NCBI GenBank assembly: GCA_045661205.1
Contig: JAZRFE010000041.1
Span: 1 to 64,000 of the forward strand
Length of the DNA stretch: 64,000 nt
Source: HGM04593 sp045661205
Lineage (GTDB): Bacteria; Bacteroidota; Bacteroidia; Bacteroidales; Bacteroidaceae
Direction: 5' to 3'
Below are positions 44,056 through 53,900 of this stretch, one piece after another. Position 1 is the stretch's first letter, and the number at the start of each line of letters is the position of its first letter. The translations under genes were made by a program, and so were the position numbers. The notes below the pieces were generated by a model, which saw nothing but the letters and a program-made list of their open reading frames with translations, ran no database searches and was not told the DNA's origin.

Positions 44056-46098
44056 ATGAAAAAACTTCAGTTAATCGTTGCGTTGCTGCTTTTGTCGGTA
44101 GTGACGGTGAATGCACAGAAACAGTGCTGGACAATCAATCCCGAGACTAACGCCATTGAGATGATTCTCTCTGACGAGACTCTCCCTTACAGTGACCACA
44201 TGGAGATGAGTGGCGAAATGGTATCTTTCGTTACACGTTGGAATGTGGATGAGTACAAAAACTTCAGCCAGGAGCGTTCGTTGGTATTCCCCATGCTCCG
44301 TACAATCCCCAACAATACTCACGGTTCACTTATGTACCGCGTACAGACAGATGTTGTCTCAATGTTGGGTATCAACAACCTCGCACCCGTACAGTTGGGC
44401 GTTAAGAAGGTAAGCATTAACGGTGCACTTCAGGTTACAAGCCAGTATGGTATCGGTGTTGTGAACACAGGCGCAGCTCGCAAACGTGCTCCCTCTCCCG
44501 TTGTTGAGATTACAACAACCATCTTCCCCAGCACCACACTCCCCATGATGTGCGAGACCTACGAGGTGAAGAACATCACAGGTCGCACACTTACAGTGGC
44601 TGTTCCCGAGTTTGTGCAGAAACTTAAGACCGATCCCGCAAAGGGCGTTGATGGTACATACATCATCCAGTCCGAGGTTTACGGTTCAGGTACATACAAA
44701 ATCGAGCCCGGTAAGAGCATCGAGTTCGGTGCAGCATTCCAGGCTTACCGCGAGAAGACAGAGAAGGCACTTGTTCCCGACGTAAAAGCAGAATATGCTA
44801 AACGTATGGACTACATCAAGAACAGCATCGACGGCGCACTTGTGCTCGAGACACCCGAGAAGGTTATCGACACAGAGTTCCGTTTCTCTAAAATCCGCGC
44901 ATCAGAGAGTATCTACCGCACAAAGGGTGGTCTTATGCACGGCCCCGGCGGTGAGTCATACTACGCAGCTATCTGGTGTAACGACCAGTCAGAGTACGTA
45001 AGCCCCTTGTTCCCCTTCATGGGATATCAGGTAGGTAACGAGTCTGCACTCAACTGCTACAAGCTCTTCGCTCGCTACATGAATGACGAGTATAATAAAA
45101 TCCCCAGTTCAATCATTGCCGAGGGTATCGACACATGGGGTGGCGCAGGCGACCGTGGCGACGCAGCAATGAATGCTCACGGTGCTACACGTTACCTCCT
45201 TGCTCGTGCCGACAAAGAGGAGGCTAAGGAGATTTGGCCCTTCATCAAATGGTGTCTCGAATACACACGTCGCCAGTTGAACGATGCAGGCGTTCCCCGT
45301 TCCGACCGCGATGAGCTCGAAGGTCGCTTCCCCTCAGGCGAGGCTAACCTCTGCACAGCAACCCTCTACTACGACGGTCTTGTAAACGCAGCATACCTTG
45401 CTCCCCTTGTAGGCGAGCCCAAATTGGCTGCTACATACAGAAAACAGGCTGAGGAACTGAAGAAAAATATCAACAAATACTTCTCGGCTAACGTAAGCGG
45501 TTACGAGACATATCGCTACTACGAGGGCAACACAGTGCTCCGTTCATGGATCTGCATGCCTCTCGTATTCGGCTTCAAAGAGCGTGCACAGGGTACAATC
45601 GATGCTCTCTATTCAGACAAGCTCTGTACAATCGACGGACTCCTCACAGCCGAGGGCGATGCAACATTCTGGGATCGTTCAACACTCTACGCACTCCGCG
45701 GTGTATACGTTGTAGGTGCAGCAGACAAGGCTACAAAGCAGTTGCTCGACTACTCTAACCGTCGCCTCCTCGGTACACACGTACCTTACCCCATCGAGGC
45801 ATGGCCCGAGGGTTCACAGCGTCACCTCTCAGCAGAGAGCGGTCTCTACTGCCGTATCATCACTGAGGGTCTCTTCGGTATTCAGCCCACAAGTTTCAAC
45901 TCATTCAACCTCACAATTCAGCTTCCCTCTGCATGGAACGAAATGGCGCTTCGCCACGTGAAGTTGTTCGGTGCCGACTTCGACATCGAGGTAACACGTA
46001 AGTCAGAAACTCGCGCACAGGTAATCATCAAGAACGGTAAAAAGGAGAAAAAATACACTGTTCGCATTGGTGAGACAATCAAGGACATAAAGATTTAA
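44056..46098 (+). CDS. Secreted six-hairpin (alpha/alpha)6 glycosidase-like enzyme, family uncertain
   Basis: 680 residues with a signal peptide ending VNAQ (about residue 21). The N-terminal ~230 residues look like a beta-sandwich; from about 265 onward the toroid helices are visible: GGESYYAAIWCNDQSEYV, GAGDRGDAAMNAHGATRYLL, RSDRDELEGRFPSGEANLCT, EGDATFWDRSTLYALRG. Acidic residues D in RDELEGRF and E in EGDATFWD are candidate acid/base pairs. It resembles six-hairpin glycosidases but I cannot name a GH family. Codon use is highly biased (C-ending codons), suggesting strong expression. 14 bases after the M60-like gene. Confidence 0.7.
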   Translation: MKKLQLIVALLLLSVVTVNAQKQCWTINPETNAIEMILSDETLPYSDHMEMSGEMVSFVTRWNVDEYKNFSQERSLVFPMLRTIPNNTHGSLMYRVQTDVVSMLGINNLAPVQLGVKKVSINGALQVTSQYGIGVVNTGAARKRAPSPVVEITTTIFPSTTLPMMCETYEVKNITGRTLTVAVPEFVQKLKTDPAKGVDGTYIIQSEVYGSGTYKIEPGKSIEFGAAFQAYREKTEKALVPDVKAEYAKRMDYIKNSIDGALVLETPEKVIDTEFRFSKIRASESIYRTKGGLMHGPGGESYYAAIWCNDQSEYVSPLFPFMGYQVGNESALNCYKLFARYMNDEYNKIPSSIIAEGIDTWGGAGDRGDAAMNAHGATRYLLARADKEEAKEIWPFIKWCLEYTRRQLNDAGVPRSDRDELEGRFPSGEANLCTATLYYDGLVNAAYLAPLVGEPKLAATYRKQAEELKKNINKYFSANVSGYETYRYYEGNTVLRSWICMPLVFGFKERAQGTIDALYSDKLCTIDGLLTAEGDATFWDRSTLYALRGVYVVGAADKATKQLLDYSNRRLLGTHVPYPIEAWPEGSQRHLSAESGLYCRIITEGLFGIQPTSFNSFNLTIQLPSAWNEMALRHVKLFGADFDIEVTRKSETRAQVIIKNGKKEKKYTVRIGETIKDIKI

Positions 46099-46114
46099 TT
46101 TCTCCATAAAATAA

Positions 46115-46152
46115 AATCTCCCACTCCCCCCATATTTGCGGGGTGGGAGATT
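46115..46152 (+). terminator. Intercistronic hairpin without T tract
   Basis: G+C-rich arms of 13-14 bases with one bulge (46115-46129 with 46140-46152) in the 82-base gap before GH110. No T run follows, so partial termination or mRNA end protection is more likely than a full stop. Confidence 0.5.
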
Positions 46153-46180
46153 ATAAGTTTAATATAAAACAAAAAGAAGC

Positions 46181-47908
46181 ATGAAAAAGATGTTTAAACT
46201 TTTTGTTCTCTCTGCTATGGCATTCGTTGCAGCCTGCTCACCTGCTCCCAAGGCAAGAACAGCGTATGGAGAGGCAAAAACAGTGTATGTAAAAGATTAT
46301 ATTACCGAAGAGATGAAAGACGACGCTTACCCCGGCATACGTCTTGCTCTCGAAGAGTGTCTCAAGTACAAAAACAGCACATTGGTGTTCCCCGGTGACA
46401 CATTGTTCATTAAGGATAAATACTGTTTCGAGAAGTATCAGTATATCAGCAACAATACTCAGGGTAAAAAGCGCATCGCTATCGATGTAGAGAATACCGA
46501 CGGTCTCACAATCGAGGGTAACGGTACCACACTTCTCTTCACAGGTTTCATCTCGCCCTTCAACTTCGAGAACTCAAACAATATCACTATTCGCGACCTC
46601 AACATCGACTTTACCCACACTTTCAACTCACAGGGTGATATTATGGCAGTGGGCGACGGTTGGTTGGAACTCAAGTTCCCCGCAGGCTACAATGTGGACA
46701 TTCAGAGTGGCCTTTTGCGCATCCGCGACAAGAACAACATCACTTACCCCTACGGCAGCTTGCTCGAGTTTGACGGCAAGAAAAAAGAGGTTGCATACTA
46801 TGTTCACGACTATTGGTTGTGGAGCGGTTTGCAGGCCGAGGCTCTTCCCAACGGAAACTTCAAAATCTTCCTCAAAGACCTTACAGGTACTGTTGGCAAC
46901 ATCATGGCATTCGGTGCAGCGCGTCGTTCTAACCCCGGTTTTACATTCGACGAGTGTAGCGATGTGCTTGTTCAGAATGTAAATCTTTATCACTGTGGTG
47001 GTATGGGTTTCATCGTTCAGCGTGTAAAGAATATCGAGCTTAACAAAGTGCAGGTTGTTCCCACTCCCGGCAGCGAGCGCATCATCAGCGCAACAGCCGA
47101 TGCTACACACTTCATCAACTGTGGCGGCTATCTGCGCATGATCGACTGTAAGTTTACCAACCAGAAAGACGATGCTACCAACATCCACGGCTGGTACGCA
47201 ATGACTCGCGAGAAGGTAAACGAAAATACTATCCTCGTATGGTACAACTACGGTAAGGATTTTGTGCGCCCCGGCATGAACATGGAGATTGCCAACCACA
47301 AGACTATGATGACCTACGCTCACCGTATTGTAAAATCAGTTAGAAAAATTAACAGCGAGCTTGCCGAGATTACCTTTACCGAGCCTCTCCCCGAGGAGAT
47401 GCAGATAAAAGATCCCATTGCTTGCGAGGATCAGTACCCCGATGTTCTCATCAAGGGCTGTCACTTTGCAAACAACCGCGCACGTGGTCTTCTCATCGGT
47501 TCACGTGGTGAGGTAATCATCGAGGATAACTACTTCCATGTTCCCGGTTCGTCAATCCTCTTCGAGGGTGACGGTAGCTACTGGTACGAGCAGTCGGGTG
47601 TACGCTATGTGCTGATACGTAACAATATGTTCGACAACTGTCTCTACGGCTGCAAGTCGTGGGGCGATGCACACATTGCATACAACAGCCGCATCAGCGA
47701 GCAGGAGAAGAGCCGTTACCACAAGAATATCGTGGTTGAGGGCAACACCTTCCGCACATTCGACCCCCGCATCCTTTATCTCTGCTGTTTCGATGGCATC
47801 ACCTATCGCAACAACAAGATAGAGAAGAGCACCGACTATGTGTTCGATCGCGAGGTGAAAGATGCCTTCGTAATCAAACATTGCGATAACGTAAACATCG
47901 AAGAATAA
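46181..47908 (+). CDS. GH110-family alpha-galactosidase-like lipoprotein
   Basis: 575 residues with lipobox ending in Cys19 (FVAAC), so anchored to a membrane and probably surface exposed. The body is a right-handed parallel beta-helix: repeated turns such as NNITIRDLNIDF, SDVLVQNVNLYHCGGMGFIV, YVLIRNNMFDNC, NIVVEGNTFRTF. KDDATNIHGWYAM around 330 is the strongest active-site-like segment (paired Asp). GH110 enzymes of Bacteroides remove alpha-1,3-galactose, including that of blood-group B. Family assignment is by recall of the pattern. Neighbours are esterases for acetylated sialic acid, which fits mucin glycan trimming. Confidence 0.75.
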   Translation: MKKMFKLFVLSAMAFVAACSPAPKARTAYGEAKTVYVKDYITEEMKDDAYPGIRLALEECLKYKNSTLVFPGDTLFIKDKYCFEKYQYISNNTQGKKRIAIDVENTDGLTIEGNGTTLLFTGFISPFNFENSNNITIRDLNIDFTHTFNSQGDIMAVGDGWLELKFPAGYNVDIQSGLLRIRDKNNITYPYGSLLEFDGKKKEVAYYVHDYWLWSGLQAEALPNGNFKIFLKDLTGTVGNIMAFGAARRSNPGFTFDECSDVLVQNVNLYHCGGMGFIVQRVKNIELNKVQVVPTPGSERIISATADATHFINCGGYLRMIDCKFTNQKDDATNIHGWYAMTREKVNENTILVWYNYGKDFVRPGMNMEIANHKTMMTYAHRIVKSVRKINSELAEITFTEPLPEEMQIKDPIACEDQYPDVLIKGCHFANNRARGLLIGSRGEVIIEDNYFHVPGSSILFEGDGSYWYEQSGVRYVLIRNNMFDNCLYGCKSWGDAHIAYNSRISEQEKSRYHKNIVVEGNTFRTFDPRILYLCCFDGITYRNNKIEKSTDYVFDREVKDAFVIKHCDNVNIEE

Positions 47909-47921
47909 GTTATAAATAACA

Positions 47922-49391
47922 ATGAAAAGAATATTGTTTCTTCTTATAACCTTAGCCTCTCTGCCTTTTGCAGTGCAGGCTAAGGTTCTTTTGCCCTCTA
48001 TCCTCGGCAGCAACATGGTGTTGCAGCGCAACACCGATGTCAAGCTGTGGGGAACAGCCGAGGCCAACAAAAAGGTGAAAATCACCGCCTCTTGGACAAA
48101 AGAGAAATTCAGCGTCAAGGCCGATGAGAATGGCAAGTGGGCAACTACTATTCCCACAGCCGATGCAGGTGGTCCCTATACTCTTACCTTCGACGATGGC
48201 GAAAAGACCGAACTTACTAATATCCTGCTCGGCGAGGTGTGGATATGCAGCGGACAGTCCAATATGGAAATGCCCGTAGGTGGTTACATGTATCAGCCTA
48301 TTTATGGTGTTGAGCAAGATATTGCCGAGGCGTACGACTACCCCAATATTCGCATGTTCACCGTTCCTCGTTGTATCTCCGATACACCTATGGAGGATTG
48401 CGACACTGTGTGGCGCGAGTCGTCACCTTTGACAGTGCGCACCTTCAGTGCCATTGCCTATCTCTTTGGAAAAGAGCTTAACAAGATGCTCGACGTGCCC
48501 ATTGGTTTGGTTACTTCCAACTGGGGTGGCACAGTCATCGAGGCTTGGATGAGCAAAGAGAGTCTTGCAGCCATTAAGGATCGTAACTCTTCGCTCGACG
48601 CTAAGCGTCGTAATGAGAACGCGCCTGCTGCTCTCTACAACGGAATGATACGCCCCATCTGCAACTTCACAGCCAAGGGCTTTGTGTGGTATCAGGGCGA
48701 GTCCAATCGCGGTAATTGGTACGACTATGCAAAATTGCAGGTTGCTCAAGTGAAACTGTGGCGCGAAATTTGGGGTAACGATAAGATGCCTTTCTATATC
48801 ACTCAGATTGCTCCCTACTGTTACGAGGGCTCCAAAAAGCGTCTCAATGCTATCTTTATCGATCAGCAGTATAAAGCAGCCGACCTTATAGAAAATTGCG
48901 AGGTTGCATGTACTCAGGATGCCGGCGATTACAGCCATATACATCCGTTGGAGAAGAGAAAGGTCTCTTCGCGTCTGGCAATGCTTGCACTTGCCAACGA
49001 TTATGGCATCGAAGGTCTGCCCTCGAAAGCTCCCCGATTCGACTATTTTGTAGTAAAGGACAATAAACTCGAACTTTACTTCAAGAATATCGCTCCTCCT
49101 TATACCACCGATCCGCTTGATTATAGAATGTCCAGCTGTTTCTATGGCCGCGAAGAGGCTAAAGGTTTCGAGGTTGCCGGTGAGGACGGTAAATTCTATC
49201 CTGCAAAGGGTAACCACAAATGGTACAGGAATACCATAGAAGTGTGGTCCGACTCGGTTCCCAACCCCGTAGCTGTTCGTTATGCCTATTGCAACTATCC
49301 TGGTGAGGCAAATGTGCGCACACAGTTGGGTCAGGCTTTGCCCTCGTTCCGCAGCGACCAGTGGGAGATTAAAGGCGACGAGATAAGATAA
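47922..49391 (+). CDS. Sialate O-acetylesterase-like enzyme, first paralogue
   Basis: 489 residues, signal peptide 1-20 (FAVQA). An N-terminal beta-sandwich (about 21-100) precedes the SGNH-type esterase domain: S113 in CSGQSNMEMPV, a GES block in FVWYQGESNRGNWYDY near 260, and the catalytic His in DYSHIHPLEKRK near 345. The family removes O-acetyl groups from sialic acid so that sialidases or lyases can act. It is 13 bases after the GH110 gene. The first 120 residues are almost identical to those of the next gene. Confidence 0.9.
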   Translation: MKRILFLLITLASLPFAVQAKVLLPSILGSNMVLQRNTDVKLWGTAEANKKVKITASWTKEKFSVKADENGKWATTIPTADAGGPYTLTFDDGEKTELTNILLGEVWICSGQSNMEMPVGGYMYQPIYGVEQDIAEAYDYPNIRMFTVPRCISDTPMEDCDTVWRESSPLTVRTFSAIAYLFGKELNKMLDVPIGLVTSNWGGTVIEAWMSKESLAAIKDRNSSLDAKRRNENAPAALYNGMIRPICNFTAKGFVWYQGESNRGNWYDYAKLQVAQVKLWREIWGNDKMPFYITQIAPYCYEGSKKRLNAIFIDQQYKAADLIENCEVACTQDAGDYSHIHPLEKRKVSSRLAMLALANDYGIEGLPSKAPRFDYFVVKDNKLELYFKNIAPPYTTDPLDYRMSSCFYGREEAKGFEVAGEDGKFYPAKGNHKWYRNTIEVWSDSVPNPVAVRYAYCNYPGEANVRTQLGQALPSFRSDQWEIKGDEIR

Positions 49392-49413
49392 TAATATAAT
49401 AAGGTAAAAAGTC

Positions 49414-50883
49414 ATGAAAAAAATATCAATTCTTGTAGCTGCGCTCGCATGTGTGTTTGGCGCTGCTCAGGCAAAAGTGACACTCCCCTCGGTGCTCGGT
49501 AGCAATATGGTGCTTCAGCGCAATGCCGATGTTAATTTGTGGGGAACAGCCGAGGCTAACAAAAAGGTGAAAATCACAGCCTCGTGGACAAAAGAGAAAT
49601 TCAGTGTTAAGGCCGATGAGAATGGCAAGTGGGCAACTACAATCCCTACCGTAGACGCAGGTGGTCCCTATACCCTTACTTTCGACGATGGCGAAAAGAC
49701 CGAGCTTACAAATATTTTGCTTGGCGAGGTGTGGGTGTGCAGCGGCCAGTCTAATATGGAAATGCCCGTTGGCGGATACATGTATCAACCTGTTGATGGA
49801 GCATTGGAGCAGATAAAAGAGGCTTGCAAATATCCCGAGATTCGCATGTTTACCGTTCCTCGTTGCACATCGGAGACTCCTGTAGAGGATTGCGATACAA
49901 TGTGGCGCGAGTCGTCACCTATGACGGTGCGCACCTTCAGTGCTGCAGCCTACTTCTTCGGTAAGGAGATTCAGAAAATGCTCAAAGTGCCCGTAGGTCT
50001 TATTACAGCCAATTGGGGTGGTACTCGCATAGAAGCATGGATGAGCAAGGAGTCTCTTGACGGTGTTTCGGGCCGCAACGTCGACTACGACAAAAAATAT
50101 CGTGGACCGAACGCAAACAATGCACTCTACAATGGTATGATATATCCTATCAGTAAATTTACCGCCAAAGGATTCATCTGGTATCAGGGCTGTGCCAACC
50201 GATACAATTGGTTCGACTATGCAGAATTGCAGAAAGCAATGATAAAAGCGTGGCGTAAAGATTGGGGTAACGACAAGATGCCTTTCTACTTTGTACAGAT
50301 TGCTCCCTACTGCTACGAAGGTCACAAACTGCGCGGTACTGCTCTCTTCGTTGACCAGCAGTGGAAGATAGCCGACGAGGTTGAGAATTGTGATATTGTA
50401 TGTACCACTGACATTGGCGACTATTCGCTCATTCACCCTGCAGCCAAAGATAAGGTGGGCCAGCGTTTGGCTAACCTTGCCTTGACAAACGACTATGGAA
50501 TAGAGGGATTGCCCGTGAGATATCCTCGCTTCAAATCTTTCGAGAAGAAGGGTAATAAACTCGTTCTCAGTTTCTCTAATATGAGTCGCGCAAACAACTT
50601 CGAGGTTGCCGACCCCACGCAGCAGGATAGTTTCAATGCCCGCGAACGTGCTAAGGGCTTCGAGGTAGCCGGTGCTGACAAGAAGTTCTATCCCGCACAG
50701 GCCAACCACATGTGGTGTAAGAACACCATCGAGGTGTGGTCCGACTCAGTGCCCGAGCCCGTTGCAGTACGTTACGCTTATCAGAACTACTCGTTCGAGG
50801 CAAACGTAAAGACCTTGCTTGGCTTGCCTCTTCCCTCTTTCCGCTCTGATGATTGGGATATGGAGGATATAGGTATCAGATAA
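49414..50883 (+). CDS. Sialate O-acetylesterase-like enzyme, second paralogue with altered block III
   Basis: 489 residues, same length as its tandem partner 22 bases upstream. S113 in CSGQSNMEMPV and the His of DYSLIHPAAKDK are kept, but the block near residue 260 reads IWYQGCANRYNWFDY, so the Glu-Ser of GES is Cys-Ala. Residues 21-120 are nearly the same in both proteins and also in DNA, while the rest is clearly diverged. It may have a changed substrate or weaker activity. Signal peptide 1-20. Last gene of the operon. Confidence 0.9.
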   Translation: MKKISILVAALACVFGAAQAKVTLPSVLGSNMVLQRNADVNLWGTAEANKKVKITASWTKEKFSVKADENGKWATTIPTVDAGGPYTLTFDDGEKTELTNILLGEVWVCSGQSNMEMPVGGYMYQPVDGALEQIKEACKYPEIRMFTVPRCTSETPVEDCDTMWRESSPMTVRTFSAAAYFFGKEIQKMLKVPVGLITANWGGTRIEAWMSKESLDGVSGRNVDYDKKYRGPNANNALYNGMIYPISKFTAKGFIWYQGCANRYNWFDYAELQKAMIKAWRKDWGNDKMPFYFVQIAPYCYEGHKLRGTALFVDQQWKIADEVENCDIVCTTDIGDYSLIHPAAKDKVGQRLANLALTNDYGIEGLPVRYPRFKSFEKKGNKLVLSFSNMSRANNFEVADPTQQDSFNARERAKGFEVAGADKKFYPAQANHMWCKNTIEVWSDSVPEPVAVRYAYQNYSFEANVKTLLGLPLPSFRSDDWDMEDIGIR

Positions 50884-50900
50884 TCGATTATGATAAAAGC

Positions 50901-50931
50901 AAAAAGGCGAGCTGTACGGCTCGCCTTTTTT
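50901..50931. terminator. Bidirectional intrinsic terminator
   Basis: 12-base arms (50901-50912 and 50919-50930), 6-base loop, A run before and T run after, between convergent genes. Confidence 0.92.
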
Positions 50932-50957
50932 GTTGTAGATGTACAACTTCAATGGTA

Positions 50958-53900
50958 TTATTTGTTCAATATTTTATAGCCATCAACAATATTGATACCC
51001 TTTTGCAGCTCTTTCAGACGCTGACCCTTAATGTTGTAAATGCCATTGTATGTGGGCTGGGTGGGGGTGATGTTGGTGATGCCTGTGGGTGTGACGGGGC
51101 TGATGGTCTCAAGCGTTACACCCTCAAGTTGGAAAGCATAGATATCGAATATGGATTTTCCTGTCAGATTTACGATAATACCAAGTGAAATTTCCGTCTC
51201 TTCGCTAAGTGTGAAAGCGAGGTTACCACTTGAAAGTTCACTCCAAGCAATAGCTTGCTTCTCGCACTCTGCGTCGCTTACCATAGTTTTTCCTTTACAT
51301 ACAACCAGACGACTATCTTTGGCTGCTCTGCCATCGCCAAATGTTACGCTGAACTTGTATTTACCGGCAGGGAGCTTGATTGTTTGCCACAAACGGTAAT
51401 CGAGGAGCTGAGATGAAAAGCCGCTCCACTCGGTCTCGAAGGTGATGTTGTTCTTGTTGCTGGTGTCGATGTGTGCGCCTGAGATGATGCCACCCGAAAC
51501 TACTTCATTAGCGTCTTGCCAAGTTGAGCTCGATGTGCGCATTTCCAAACGTCTGAAACGGGTTCCAAAGTTGGGATTGACACTTGTTGCTGATGGAGTA
51601 AAAGGATTCTTGTAGTTTGTAAGGTAGTCGGCAGAAATGTCACCGTGCATCAGTGCATTGGTGTCGAGTGTGAATACTCCTATTGCTGAATTCCAAGCGT
51701 CTCCATCGGGGCCGAAACCAATGCGCTGTGCGTGGTTAGCTGCGCCGGTACGGTCGATGACGTCGCCGCCACTTTGATTGAAATCATAGTAAAGCAGCAA
51801 CAGATCTTCTGACTGAGCGGTCTGGATGTCGCTTATGTGTCGGTTACCGTACTCTGCAATCTTTTCCTCGCTAAGAGCCGAACCCCATAGACGCACCTCA
51901 TCAATCTGACCTTTGAACCCTTTAGTCTCATTACCGAAAGTAATGGTTTCCAAGAAAGGAATTCTGCTGGCCAATCTTGATGCAGCAGTATTGATGAGTT
52001 TTGCATCGCGATAGAATTTTATTCTACCCTGATTGCTGTAAACAATAGCGTAATGGTGCCATTCATTGCAAATGATGTAGTTATCATCTGAAACAGCATT
52101 TTTTGAACTCAAAGTAACGGTCATCGCTCCGTTGGCATCGACAGAGGTTGAGAAATTTCCAAGTGTCGTTGTGATGTTCATGCAATTTTGTAGACTTTGA
52201 GGTTTCATCCACCACTCAAGGGTGAGTGTGCTCTGTCTATCGCTGAAGGGGCAAGGTAACTGCAAACGCTCGGTGCCTGCGAAGTTGAGACACGTGCCGG
52301 GGTCGTCGTTGCTTACCACAAGGTAGTTGGCGCGTGTGAGTATGTCGCTTCCCAATTTGTTGCTTGCTTTCAGACTGATGTCGTAAACACCGGGCGCGAC
52401 GGGAACAATAAACGGTGACTGCTCATTTACCAACAGTGCGCGGCAACCGTTATTAAGTTCCCACTCCCACTCGAGAGGATTGTAGCGACTGTTGTCTATG
52501 AGTTGAATGGTGTCGCCAAACATTATGGATGTCTTAGACAGTTCGAAACGCACTTCGGGTACCGACTCTTGCACGGTGACTTCATGGGTGACGCTGCTGC
52601 TGCCAAAAGAGTTGCTGGCTGTAAGTGTTACAGAGAAAGTACCCGTAGTGGGGTAGAGAGCAGTAGCATTGGTTCCTCTTATCTCTTCAACCTCGGCACC
52701 GGGTATGCTCCAAACATAGGTGCATCCTTCGCCCTCGCTACGGTTTATGAAACTGAAACGGTCACCAGCCGGCAATGTGTCGTTGAGGATATCAAATGCA
52801 GCAACGGGGGCTTTACCGTCAATTACGGTAATCTCTTTTGTTGTAGTGAGCGTCTCACCCGATGCAAACTGTGCGGTACATGAAATTGTGTATTTTCCGG
52901 CCTTAGGGAATGTGTAGGTGGGGGTAACACCACTAAATTCGGGGATGTCGGTGCCGGGAACAGACCATGTCCAGCTGGTTGCATTGAGCGAACTTACAGC
53001 TGTAAGACCGAATGGAATGTTTGTTAAGTAGGTTGAACTATTCTCTATAATCTTCAGGGATGGTGTAGTGGATACAGTTGTAGAGAGGGGGCCTGCTTCT
53101 TCCTTAATCTGGCAAGGTCCTGTGACATGTATTGATGCGTGCTTTCCTCCAACCCATTCGCGCAACATTATTTGGCCATTAACCTGTATGGTGTCCATCG
53201 ACAGATATACAAGAAGGTTGGGCTGGAACGAGGGCGTTTCAATAGGAGTATACATGTTGTTTTTTATCTCGCTTAAGGTGAGTGCCTTGTTCCATATACG
53301 TATTTCGTCAAGCCCACCGTTCCACCACTGGTTCGAGCCTGTATGTCCAAACTCCAGATTTCCGAATGCCTTAAGACCGGTGTGAGAGTTAGATGTCAAT
53401 ATTGATTTTCTGGTTCCATTTACATATACATACATCTTATTTTTGTCGATAACCAAGGCGATATGGTTCCACTTGGTGGTATCGCTGAATACGCTGCTGA
53501 TGTTTGTACGGTTTTTTGAATCGTTTGCCCATCCTACTGAAAGTGTACCATTGGCATTGCTGTGGAAAAGGAATTGTCCCCATCCCGGGCCTATCTGATG
53601 GCTGTAGTTTTCGTTCTTGGAACTGCGCATCCAGAATTCTATGGTAGCCTGGCTCAGTACATTTGTTATGGCATTGGGGATTGTGATTCCGCCTTTGTCG
53701 AACATCGCAAATCTGTTTCTCTCGTTATTGGGCGTTTGCTGTGCTACGCGGTTAGATGGGTCGGACTCCTGCTTGTATACTCCAACCTCGTAAACAGCTT
53801 TTACAGTCAAAGGGTCTACGGTTTTGCTTTCGAGTGTGTACTGTGTTTGCTCGGCCGACAATTGTGCAATAAGCTTGTTACCATCGTAAACATTGTATCC

